DNA of 5,532 nucleotides from JAISGQ01 sp045604945 (GCA_045604945.1 JAZUPA010000201.1:1-5532), one strand, 5' to 3'. Positions 1 to 4,900 are shown, numbered from the stretch's first letter. Translations and numbers: made by a program. The notes: generated by a model from the letters alone, not told the origin.

Positions 1-94
1 CACAAGAGGTTTTTTCAGTGAAATAAATCCCTTCGGGATTTGTGAAATACGCTGTGCGCGTGAAATGTTTTGCTGATGCAAAACGTGAAATGCC
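1..94. repeat. GTGAAAT/palindrome modular repeat, copy 1
   Basis: This non-coding block recurs without a mismatch at 188-281. It starts with cacaagaggtttttt and then carries four GTGAAAT boxes (18-24, 42-48, 60-66, 85-91). Each gap between boxes holds a palindrome: aaatccc-ttc-gggattt (25-41), cgc-tgt-gcg (50-58) and gttttgc-tgat-gcaaaac (67-84). The palindromes would form three successive hairpins in RNA or single-stranded DNA, with GTGAAAT as the constant linker. The left edge begins exactly where copy 2 begins, so the array may continue upstream of the window. From memory, similar ATTTCAC-linked hairpin repeats are scattered in genomes of gut Clostridia; that is recollection, not a search. 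Its function is unknown; a miniature mobile repeat or REP-like element is possible. Confidence 0.85.
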
Positions 95-187
95 AAGTCG
101 GATCGTAGCCATGTCGTTCTGTGAGCCAAGGAGTTGATTTATGACATTGTCTTCCTAAGACCGCTTGGCCTCCGACTTGTCTGCAGA
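95..187. repeat. Structured spacer between the two modular repeats
   Basis: This 93-bp stretch separates the two identical repeat copies and has its own dyad symmetry. The outer arms caagtcgga (94-102) and tccgacttg (171-179) form a 9-bp stem. Inside it gccaag (125-130) pairs with cttggc (164-169), and gtctt-cct-aagac (149-161) makes a small hairpin; gacattgtc (143-151) is an alternative. The 3' end holds the perfect 10-bp palindrome gtctgcagac (179-188). The nested stems suggest a folded element, either a small RNA or DNA hairpin of a mobile repeat. I see no convincing coding capacity. The strand of any transcript cannot be decided from the sequence. Confidence 0.5.
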
Positions 188-202
188 CACAAGAGGTTTT
201 TT
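176..202 (+). terminator. Possible weak intrinsic terminator inside the repeat unit
   Basis: The arms cttgt (176-180) and acaag (189-193) enclose an 8-nt loop and are followed by agg and a run of six T (197-202). A related ctgcggacatgagg plus six T lies at 282-300, and the window begins with the same acaagagg-T6 tail. The stem is short, so terminator activity is only a possibility. Confidence 0.3.
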
Positions 203-281
203 CAGTGAAATAAATCCCTTCGGGATTTGTGAAATACGCTGTGCGCGTGAAATGTTTTGCTGATGCAAAACGTGAAATGCC
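188..281. repeat. GTGAAAT/palindrome modular repeat, copy 2
   Basis: This copy is identical over 94 bp to positions 1-94. GTGAAAT boxes lie at 205-211, 229-235, 247-253 and 272-278, with the same three palindromes between them. The copies start 187 bp apart. Full identity between non-coding copies points to recent duplication or to concerted evolution. After the copy, ctgcggacatgaggtttttt (about 281-300) resembles the sequence just before and at the start of copy 2 (181-202), as if the remnant of a further unit remained. Confidence 0.85.
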
Positions 282-328
282 TGCGGACATGAGGTTTTTT
301 ATTTCATAACCGAAGGATATTTCATTTC
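282..328. repeat. Degenerate continuation of the repeat array
   Basis: Positions 282-300 resemble the junction sequence at 182-202 and end in six T. Two ATTTCAT words follow (301-307 and 319-325), close to the reverse complement of the GTGAAAT box (ATTTCAC). This looks like a decayed or inverted partial unit. The rest of the gap up to the promoter shows only a 5-bp G/C pairing (330-334 with 350-354) that I cannot assign. Confidence 0.35.
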
Positions 329-374
329 AGGGGGCAAAGGTGCAAACAACCCCCATTATAATCTTCATCAATCC

Positions 375-402
375 TTGCATTTTCCCTCACATGTGGTATA
401 AT
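375..402 (+). promoter_or_regulatory. Sigma-A promoter with extended -10 for the zinc-ribbon gene
   Basis: The -10 is a perfect TATAAT (397-402) preceded by TGG, giving an extended -10. The -35 candidate TTGCAT (375-380) is weak, with a 16-bp spacer. The extended -10 would offset the weak -35. Transcription should start near 409, about 35 nt before the ATG at 444. Confidence 0.7.
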
Positions 403-443
403 TTCTTCGGTTACCAAAATATTTCTGAAAGGTTCTGAAACAT

Positions 444-896
444 ATGATAATTTTCTACGGCGAAAAGGTTTTCACCAAGCACATGGGCTATTTCGGCGAA
501 AAGGCTCAGTGCGAAAACTGCAGCAAGGCATACCCCGATGCATTTGTAAAGGTCTCCAGATGGCTTCACATCTTCTTTATCCCCCTGTTCCCCGTAAAAA
601 TTACCTATTTCAAGAAATGCCCCATCTGCGGAAACGGCGTTGAGCTCAAGGGCAAAGAGGCAAAGGCTGAGATGAAGAGCCTTGAAAAGGTCGATCTTAA
701 GCTTGAAGTCTACGCAAAGCACATCAAGGCAAACAAGCCCAAGGGCGTTTTTGCTACCGATACCAGCTATGAGCTGTGGGTAAAGGACCTTTCAACAGGC
801 GAGGATATGTGCGTTGCAACAGGCATCACCAAGAGCCGCATAAAGGAAATCAAGAAGGCAAGAGCTCTCAAGAAGCTCCCCATTATGGAAGTGTAA
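444..896 (+). CDS. Zinc-ribbon domain protein, zinc_ribbon_15-like
   Basis: A 150-aa soluble protein. The N-terminal part has two paired cysteine knuckles, C23-x2-C26 and C59-P-I-C62-G, the arrangement of a zinc ribbon binding one zinc ion. Between them lies a Trp/Phe/Pro-rich stretch (residues 38-57, with RWLHIFFIPLFPVK) that matches my memory of the zinc_ribbon_15 family, small Firmicutes proteins whose knuckles flank an FFIPLFP-like segment. That segment could pass for a membrane helix but is too short and contains prolines. The C-terminal 80 residues are Lys-rich and mostly helical, with no domain I recognise. The start is the ATG at 444 with GAAAGG at 427-432. It is flanked by its own promoter and a strong terminator, so it is probably monocistronic. 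Role unknown; nucleic-acid or protein binding is possible, but nothing here proves it. Confidence 0.85.
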   Translation: MIIFYGEKVFTKHMGYFGEKAQCENCSKAYPDAFVKVSRWLHIFFIPLFPVKITYFKKCPICGNGVELKGKEAKAEMKSLEKVDLKLEVYAKHIKANKPKGVFATDTSYELWVKDLSTGEDMCVATGITKSRIKEIKKARALKKLPIMEV

Positions 897-911
897 AATT
901 GCATAGCGCTG

Positions 912-946
912 CGGCGCGGTCCATATTTCGGGCTGCGCCGTTTTTT
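912..946 (+). terminator. Intrinsic terminator after the zinc-ribbon gene
   Basis: An 11-bp stem pairs cggcgcggtcc (912-922) with gggctgcgccg (930-940), including two G-T wobbles, around a 7-nt loop. Six T follow (941-946). It lies 16 nt past the stop codon and separates this unit from the next gene's promoter. Confidence 0.9.
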
Positions 947-959
947 CCTTCCCAGCCCC

Positions 960-988
960 TTTCCATCACCTTTTCAATCTGCTATACT
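960..988 (+). promoter_or_regulatory. Promoter of the zincin-like gene
   Basis: The -35 is TTTCCA (960-965) and the -10 is TATACT (983-988), with a 17-bp spacer. TGC just before the -10 gives an extended -10. It sits directly behind the preceding terminator and about 30 bp ahead of the start codon, a compact independent unit. Confidence 0.65.
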
Positions 989-1018
989 ATACACAAATAA
1001 ATCCAGCGGAGGGATAAC

Positions 1019-1402
1019 ATGATTACCCTTGACCGATTTGAAGCACTGGCGGAGGAGGCTATTGCCGACGTTCCCGAGGAGTTTTTTGAGCATCTCAACG
1101 GCGGCATCGTTATAGTCGACCGCGTAAAGAATCACGAGGACAGCGTTCCTGAGCACCCCCTCTATGTAATGGGTGAATATACATATAACCGCATGATGGG
1201 CAGGCATATTCTGCTTTACTACGGCTCCTTCATGCGCATTTACGGAGACCTTGATGAGAAAGCCGTTGTCCCTGTGATACGCGCTACCATTCTCCACGAA
1301 TTCACCCATCATCTGGAATCCCTCTCGGGTGAGAAGGATCTGGAAATCAAGGACGAAATAAAGCTCGCAGACTACAGGAGACGCCATAAAAAGAAGAACT
1401 GA
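1019..1402 (+). CDS. Zincin-like metallopeptidase family protein
   Basis: A 127-aa protein with the zinc-protease signature HEFTHH (residues 93-98), that is HExxH with H93 and H97 as zinc ligands and E94 as general base. The N-terminus (ITLDRFEALAEEAIADVPEEF) is the helix that starts the short 'zincin-like metallopeptidase' family (Pfam Zincin_1, recalled), whose members are also about 120-130 aa. The third zinc ligand is unclear: family members usually have an acidic residue about ten positions after the first His, where this protein has S103; E100, E105 or D107 could substitute. Peptidase activity is therefore unproven. There is no signal peptide, so it should be cytoplasmic. The ATG at 1019 has a good GGAGGG site (1008-1013) five bases upstream. 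The C-terminus is basic (RRRHKKKN). It is a single-gene unit converging on the acetyltransferase gene. Confidence 0.8.
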   Translation: MITLDRFEALAEEAIADVPEEFFEHLNGGIVIVDRVKNHEDSVPEHPLYVMGEYTYNRMMGRHILLYYGSFMRIYGDLDEKAVVPVIRATILHEFTHHLESLSGEKDLEIKDEIKLADYRRRHKKKN

Positions 1403-1410
1403 CCGCGCGA

Positions 1411-1459
1411 TAACAGCCGAGTGAAAAGGAGCAGATTAAAATCTGCTCCTTTTCTGTTA
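1411..1459. terminator. Bidirectional terminator between convergent genes
   Basis: A perfect 13-bp stem pairs aaaaggagcagat (1424-1436) with atctgctcctttt (1441-1453) around a 4-nt taaa loop. The A and T runs at its edges let it serve both strands. An outer 6-bp pair, taacag (1411-1416) with ctgtta (1454-1459), extends it across a 7-nt bulge. It fills the gap between the plus-strand stop (1402) and the minus-strand stop (1459-1457), and the outer arm includes the minus-strand stop codon. Confidence 0.85.
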
Positions 1460-1966
1460 CCTGCTCATACGATAGGAATTGATTGTAACGACTGCTCCCG
1501 AGAGAGTATCCTCCCGTGTTCCGACAAATTCAAAGCCTGCCTTCTCAATAACGCGGTTGCTGCCGATGTTTTCTTTCACCGCCTCAACCACAATGGTTTC
1601 ATAGCCCTCGGAGAAAAGCTCCAAAACGACCGCTCGCAGAGCTTCGGTCATATAGCCGTTGCCCCAGAATTTTCTTCCCGAGCAGTAGCCGATAACAGGA
1701 TTTCCGTCATGATAGCCCACTACATCTATCATCCCCATCAGAGCGCCGTCGGATTTCCGCTCAATGCCGTATCTGTAACAGTTGTCCTTCCTGTAGTCTT
1801 CAAGCCAGAAACTCATGACATTTCGGGTGACTTCAACGCTTTCATGTGCATCCCACGTTACGAATTTCGCAACCTCGGGGTCATTTGCCCAATTCTCGAA
1901 TATCATCTGTGTATCATCTTCGGTTATGTATCTTAATTTAAGTCTTTCAGTTTCAAGCTCTTTCAA
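1457..1966 (-). CDS. GNAT family N-acetyltransferase, RimJ/RimL-like
   Basis: A 169-aa enzyme expected to move an acetyl group from acetyl-CoA to an amine, perhaps a protein N-terminus or a small molecule. It starts with ELETERLKLR, the usual opening of the Acetyltransf_3/RimJ group. The acetyl-CoA pyrophosphate loop is in IGYCSGRKFWGNGYMTEAL (residues 92-110), with the R-x-x-G-x-G-type turn. The later motif N-x-x-S-N-R-V-I-E-K-A-G-F (residues 133-145) is also typical. The best start is TTG at 1966-1964: it has AAAGGAG eight bases upstream, and its TTGA overlaps the TGA stop of the upstream hydrolase gene. A longer in-frame ATG at 2002 lies inside that gene, adds 12 residues and lacks such a site. 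Substrate unknown. It is co-transcribed and probably translationally coupled with the hydrolase. Confidence 0.88.
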   Translation of the reverse strand: MKELETERLKLRYITEDDTQMIFENWANDPEVAKFVTWDAHESVEVTRNVMSFWLEDYRKDNCYRYGIERKSDGALMGMIDVVGYHDGNPVIGYCSGRKFWGNGYMTEALRAVVLELFSEGYETIVVEAVKENIGSNRVIEKAGFEFVGTREDTLSGAVVTINSYRMSR

Positions 1967-3258
1967 TATGTCAGCTCCTTTATGCATAAATTGTCTATCC
2001 ACGAAAACAGCTCAGGGAGGTCATAATCTCCGCTGTGAGGGATTCCCCAGGGAAGGAAATAATCCACATTTCTGCCCCTTTCCGTAAGTTTTCTTTCAAG
2101 AATTGCGGATATGGCAAAGGATGTATCCCTGTCGGATGCTCCGTGGCGAATCCGCCAGTGCTGTGCGCAGCCGTCATTTTCGATAAAATTCATTGGGTTT
2201 GCAAGATACACCGCTTCTTTCTCTGCCAAATCACCGTTTGCGGTGTCATTTTCAAAGGCAAAAGCCGTAAAATGCCGCCTGTCGGCAGTCTCGCTGCCGA
2301 AAAGCTCGTTTTCCACAGTGGTCATTTCGGGATTATCAAAGGCTCCCGGGGGCTTCATACGGGTTATATATGCACTGTATTTTTTCAGGTCAACTGTGCC
2401 TTTTTCAAGGGATATTCCGCAGTTTTCGGGCAGATTTCCCGCTGTTTCTGCAGATTCCAGAAGCTTTGATTTTATATATTCCTCCAGAGCTTCCATGGGC
2501 ATCAGTGAATTTACATACTCTTCAAAACTCTTCTTTAATCCGGCGGAATACTCCATCTGCTCCCCGCTGCACTTAACATGCCCGTCCCACCAATACCGCT
2601 CACTGAGGTGACCGTACTGCCATTCGTATGCACTGTCGGCATTTTCAAGGTTTGTAATTGGGCAGTAGCAGGATGCTGCAAATATCCTGTCGCTTGTGTT
2701 TTCCGCACCCAGCTCTTCAAGGCAGGGCAGATATTCCGATGCATCCCCCGATGCGCCAAGCAAGGCGGAGGTCGCGCCCCCTGCGCTGGTGCCGTTTGAG
2801 ATTATCCTGTCCGTATCGCCGCAGATTTTATCCCCGATGCTTCGGATAAAGCGAATTGCCGCCTTCATATCCACTATAAAGGCAGGGGCTTTGCCTGTAA
2901 ATACTCCCTCGGTGACAGTCTGCCGTCCCCGCGCCCCTGCGGAAATCACCACATAGCCGCGCTCAAGCGCCTTTGCTTCGGTGTTGAATGTGCCGTCCTC
3001 ACGCACCATCGGCTCGCAGGGCAGGCTTTCGGAATAGCTGCCGATGGCGTTTGGAAAAAATATCGGCGCTGTGTCCTTTGTGTATCCGTTAATGCTGCCG
3101 CCCTCGGTATATGCCTGAGGGATGAATATGCAAAGCACCTGCAGATGCGGCGCTTTCGGCTTTTTTACATAGGGAATATTCCTGTAAGCGCGGAAGGATA
3201 CTTCCCCCTCTGCGCTCTTCAGGGATTCTTCTGTGAATTTATCTCTGTCAAAGCTCAT
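1963..3258 (-). CDS. Alpha/beta hydrolase resembling subtype B tannase
   Basis: A 431-aa serine hydrolase with no signal peptide. The nucleophile elbow is NGTSAGG (residues 155-161, Ser158), followed by a tannase-like ATSALLGASGD. SAGARGR (106-112) fits the oxyanion region. SDRDTS (375-380) and IPHSGDYD (406-413, His408) supply the Asp and His of a triad: S158, D376, H408. In the characterised Lactobacillus plantarum tannase I recall the triad S163/D419/H451 plus D421 contacting gallate; the D-x-D spacing here (D376, D378) would keep both Asp residues. The protein is somewhat shorter than that enzyme (about 469 aa, recalled), mainly in the insert between Ser and Asp, so the lid and substrate may differ. 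Likely substrates are aromatic carboxylic esters, but gallate-ester activity is not shown. ATG at 3258 has AGGAG (3270-3266) seven bases upstream. First gene of a two-gene operon. Confidence 0.8.
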   Translation of the reverse strand: MSFDRDKFTEESLKSAEGEVSFRAYRNIPYVKKPKAPHLQVLCIFIPQAYTEGGSINGYTKDTAPIFFPNAIGSYSESLPCEPMVREDGTFNTEAKALERGYVVISAGARGRQTVTEGVFTGKAPAFIVDMKAAIRFIRSIGDKICGDTDRIISNGTSAGGATSALLGASGDASEYLPCLEELGAENTSDRIFAASCYCPITNLENADSAYEWQYGHLSERYWWDGHVKCSGEQMEYSAGLKKSFEEYVNSLMPMEALEEYIKSKLLESAETAGNLPENCGISLEKGTVDLKKYSAYITRMKPPGAFDNPEMTTVENELFGSETADRRHFTAFAFENDTANGDLAEKEAVYLANPMNFIENDGCAQHWRIRHGASDRDTSFAISAILERKLTERGRNVDYFLPWGIPHSGDYDLPELFSWIDNLCIKELTY

Positions 3259-3310
3259 TGTATATCTCCTGCCTTGTTTTGTACCGCAATGCGGTTTTCA
3301 GGTATTAATT

Positions 3311-3339
3311 ATTGTACATTATCCGAGCTTTCCCGTCAA
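3311..3339 (-). promoter_or_regulatory. Promoter of the hydrolase-acetyltransferase operon
   Basis: On the minus strand TTGACG (3339-3334) and TACAAT (3316-3311) are separated by 17 bp. The expected start near 3304 leaves a leader of about 45 nt that includes a small hairpin, accgc-aat-gcggt (3283-3295), just upstream of the ribosome binding site. No operator can be assigned. Confidence 0.75.
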
Positions 3340-3346
3340 GAAATGC

Positions 3347-3370
3347 AAACACGCCCGGTTTCCCGAGCGT
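3347..3370 (-). terminator. Intrinsic terminator after the NADAR-type gene
   Basis: Read on the minus strand, acgctcgg and ccgggcgt (3370-3363 and 3358-3351) form an 8-bp stem with one G-T pair and a GAAA tetraloop. A modest GTTTG tail follows. It lies 12 bp past the stop codon at 3383 and just ahead of the next promoter's -35. The weak T-tail may allow some read-through. Confidence 0.65.
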
Positions 3371-3382
3371 TTTCTCTTATTC

Positions 3383-4024
3383 TTACACGGTCATTCTGCG
3401 GAAGGATTCAAAATCGCGGCACTCTTCAAGCAGCCCCAGACTGCGCAGTGACACAAACACCGCCGCTGCCGCCGCCTGACAGCTAACACCCTTGTCGGGG
3501 GCAAACTCAATATCCGTAAAGCCGTCAAACTCAGCCAGCCGCTCCGATAATTCAGGATTTTCAATCAGCGCGTTTATGTACAGCCAGTTATAGAAGGCTG
3601 ACATGGGTTCAAGGGGCAAACTCTCCCCCTCATAGTAAAAACCGCAGAGCTTTCCGCTCTCCTTCAGACGCTGGTCCTTTTTGGCTGCCCGCGCAGTAAA
3701 TTCATACATATCGGTAAAAGGACCGCCCTTTGAAAACACCTTTCCTCCCTGATAAACACACTCAACAGGTATGCTTCGACCGATTGAGGGTACATACTTT
3801 TCAAGATTGAAGGCGCTGAGGGAAACGCCAAGCTCCAGCTGGGATTTTGATGATATCTCAAGAATCCTTTTACCCGGGAAGCTCTTTTCAAAAGCCTCGT
3901 GAAGGGCTATCACGTTTTTCTTCTTCTGGGCTGCGGACAAGCCTGCGTTCCAGACAAATTCAGTGGCAACCGAGTGAACATAGGGCGCTCTTTTCAGGGG
4001 TACAAATACAGGTCTTACTGCCAT
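3383..4024 (-). CDS. NADAR-type protein, DarT1-associated antitoxin family
   Basis: A 213-aa protein. It begins MAVRPVFVPLKRAPYV and carries, in order, LEISSKSQLELG (55-66), LSAFNL (69-74), IPVECVYQGGK (85-95), GGPFTD (100-105), ARAAKKDQRL (111-120), FYNWLYINAL (144-153) and FDGFTDIEF (166-174). These match my memory of the family annotated as DarT1-associated NADAR antitoxin (DUF6977). IPVECVYQGGK corresponds to the NADAR motif (S/P)VExxYQxxK, with E88 the probable catalytic Glu. NADAR proteins of this group remove ADP-ribose from guanine in DNA and so reverse DarT1-type toxins. No ADP-ribosyltransferase gene lies next to it here. ATG at 4024 is chosen because family members start MAVRP; AAAGGTGG lies upstream. 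A TTG at 4030 would add two residues and sits closer to that site. Cytoplasmic. Confidence 0.8.
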   Translation of the reverse strand: MAVRPVFVPLKRAPYVHSVATEFVWNAGLSAAQKKKNVIALHEAFEKSFPGKRILEISSKSQLELGVSLSAFNLEKYVPSIGRSIPVECVYQGGKVFSKGGPFTDMYEFTARAAKKDQRLKESGKLCGFYYEGESLPLEPMSAFYNWLYINALIENPELSERLAEFDGFTDIEFAPDKGVSCQAAAAAVFVSLRSLGLLEECRDFESFRRMTV

Positions 4025-4057
4025 TGACAATCATCCACCTTTCATACACATCCAAAC

Positions 4058-4107
4058 AAAAAACGAACCTTTACCTCCTCGCCCCTCCAAAAAGCGAAAG
4101 GAGTTCG
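4058..4107 (-). promoter_or_regulatory. Hairpin with T-run in the leader of the NADAR-type gene
   Basis: On the minus strand the segments cgaa, ctcc and tcgc pair with gcga, ggag and ttcg (plus-strand positions 4107-4104, 4103-4100, 4097-4094 with 4082-4079, 4078-4075, 4067-4064). Six T follow (4063-4058). That is the look of an intrinsic terminator or attenuator between promoter and gene. Transcription probably starts near 4101, inside the first arm, so the outer pairs would be lost and the RNA hairpin weakened. Confidence 0.35.
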
Positions 4108-4135
4108 ATTATACCACAAAACCCGAGGTTGTCAA
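4108..4135 (-). promoter_or_regulatory. Strong consensus promoter of the NADAR-type gene
   Basis: Minus-strand TTGACA (4135-4130) and TATAAT (4113-4108) are both perfect hexamers, 16 bp apart, with TGG before the -10 (extended -10). An A/T-rich stretch lies just upstream (about 4141-4160). No operator dyad overlaps it clearly except the leader hairpin that abuts the -10. High basal transcription is expected. Confidence 0.88.
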
Positions 4136-4172
4136 CAGGTAAAATAAGATTTTTTCAAGTCATTGCAGATGC

Positions 4173-4210
4173 AAAAGCATACCGGGAAAGGGCGCCCTTT
4201 CCCGGTATGC
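4173..4210 (-). terminator. Terminator after the TerB-like gene
   Basis: Positions 4177-4210 are a perfect 34-bp palindrome, starting gcataccggg and centred on ggcgcc. It gives a 15-bp stem with a 4-nt loop, or 17-bp cruciform arms. On the minus strand it is followed by TTTT (4176-4173). It sits 16 bp past the stop codon and isolates this gene from the next promoter. The tail is short but the stem is very stable. Confidence 0.85.
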
Positions 4211-4226
4211 TGACGGTTTCTGTTTA

Positions 4227-4643
4227 TTATGCAAGAAGCTTTGCGATAAATGCAGTCTCAGAGCGGGAGATGGTCTCATCGCATGCTGCAACGGCGATTA
4301 CAAGGGTAAGGGTGCTGGCCTTGACATCGGTGCCGAGATTATCGACAAAGTTGTCAACCAGCTCTACAACCTCATCACAGTAGAGGGAAATGAGAGTGTC
4401 AACATTCTCATCGGAGATTCTGAGAAGGTCGCGGAGGAACTTTCTCTCAAGATAAGAGAGATTTCCGTCAGCGCCGATAGCGGAAACAAGGATGCCGGAC
4501 AGCATAAGTGCGCCGTCATGCTCGGTATCTACCTTCTTGCACATGGGCATTACATCAGCAAGAGCCTTGGTGCCGATCTCTACAAGCTCTTCGTAATCGA
4601 GGTTTACATAATGCTGAAGCAGTTCGTCAAAACTTTTCATCAT
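4227..4643 (-). CDS. TerB-like tellurite-resistance-domain protein
   Basis: A 138-aa acidic, all-helical, cytoplasmic protein. Two internal segments resemble each other: SAIGADGNLSYLERKFLRDL (residues 54-73) and VAACDETISRSETAFIAKLL (118-137). Each has a small-residue helix, an acidic turn (ADG, CDE) and a second helix with a conserved Glu. This is the pattern of TerB-like domains, where paired acidic turns may bind metal. No TerC, TerD or TerE partner gene is present, so a tellurite-resistance role should not be assumed; single TerB-like proteins are common and mostly uncharacterised. Two adjacent ATG codons (4643 and 4640) could start it; AAGGAG (4654-4649) is 5 or 8 bases away, so either is possible. 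It has its own promoter and terminator. Only modest confidence in the family. Confidence 0.65.
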   Translation of the reverse strand: MMKSFDELLQHYVNLDYEELVEIGTKALADVMPMCKKVDTEHDGALMLSGILVSAIGADGNLSYLERKFLRDLLRISDENVDTLISLYCDEVVELVDNFVDNLGTDVKASTLTLVIAVAACDETISRSETAFIAKLLA

Positions 4644-4695
4644 GTTCTCTCCTTAATGCATACAAATATTAAGCACTCCACACAAGATATGCTAA

Positions 4696-4760
4696 GTCGA
4701 TTATATTATATTCGTTTCGCTTTGTCAACCTGTTTCTCGTCAATATTTCATATAATCGAC
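4696..4760. repeat. 11-bp inverted repeat bracketing the TerB-like promoter
   Basis: gtcgattatat (4696-4706) and atataatcgac (4750-4760) are perfect inverted copies separated by 43 bp. The left arm contains the minus-strand -10 and the right arm a plus-strand TATAAT (4751-4756) that has no recognisable -35. The -35 TTGACA lies between the arms. This could be a paired operator or the ends of a small invertible segment. No recombinase gene is in the window. Confidence 0.5.
4700..4728 (-). promoter_or_regulatory. Perfect consensus promoter of the TerB-like gene
   Basis: Minus-strand TTGACA (4728-4723) and TATAAT (4705-4700) are both perfect, with a 17-bp spacer. A second TATAAT in the same direction (4710-4705) is out of register. 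The start near 4693 gives a leader of about 50 nt, in which I see no riboswitch. Confidence 0.88.
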
Positions 4761-4871
4761 GAGCGGCGCTGTTGATTTTATGTTTAAAACACGCAGTTTC
4801 TTCGGCGTTTTTCAATACCTGATCGCCGCTCTTCAACGCTTCAAACCACTAAAAATTTTTCAGCAAAACTA
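4761..4871. other. Gene-free spacer with an inverted repeat
   Basis: Between the two divergent promoters this stretch has no reading frame I would support. The arms gagcggcg (4761-4768) and cgccgctc (4824-4831) form a perfect 8-bp inverted repeat 55 nt apart, and the flanking sequence extends the match imperfectly. They could close a small RNA hairpin domain or bind a regulator. Nothing else stands out. Confidence 0.35.
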
Positions 4872-4900
4872 TTGACAAATGCTTTTTGCGGGTGTATACT
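4872..4900 (+). promoter_or_regulatory. Promoter of the T-box leader
   Basis: TTGACA (4872-4877) and TATACT (4895-4900) with a 17-bp spacer form a strong sigma-A promoter. The transcript should begin near 4907, shortly before Stem I of the T-box. Confidence 0.88.

Noticed and set aside
94..179. tRNA gene on the minus strand
   Set aside because: End pairing and length are suggestive, but no T-arm pairs correctly next to the acceptor stem and no proper anticodon arm forms.
1..281. CRISPR array
   Set aside because: The recurring unit is only 7 nt, the intervals are palindromes of 11-18 nt identical in both copies, and there is no leader or cas gene.
15..290. Minus-strand open frame of 91 codons across the repeat field
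   Set aside because: It is made of the repeated hairpin blocks read in two frames, has no ribosome binding site, and its two ends repeat the same DNA; such frames in repeats are typically spurious.
1421..1936. Plus-strand open frame of 171 codons
   Set aside because: It lies antisense to the acetyltransferase, starts inside the terminator, lacks a ribosome binding site and resembles no family, whereas the minus strand encodes clear GNAT motifs.
2035..2956. Several plus-strand open frames opposite the hydrolase
   Set aside because: All are shadows of the minus-strand gene, which has the complete catalytic motifs; none has a supporting start site.
3145..3486. Plus-strand open frame spanning the hydrolase start and its promoter
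   Set aside because: It covers a minus-strand promoter and terminator and has no ribosome binding site.
3847..4383. Plus-strand open frame of 178 codons
   Set aside because: It crosses two minus-strand genes, a perfect promoter and a perfect palindromic terminator; no recognisable protein.
4227..4643. Tellurite-resistance operon
   Set aside because: Only a single TerB-like domain protein is present with no terC, terD or terE neighbours, so the resistance role is not supported.
3383..4643. A complete toxin-antitoxin pair formed by the NADAR-type and TerB-like genes
   Set aside because: They are separated by a strong terminator and have independent promoters, and the TerB-like protein shows no ADP-ribosyltransferase motifs.
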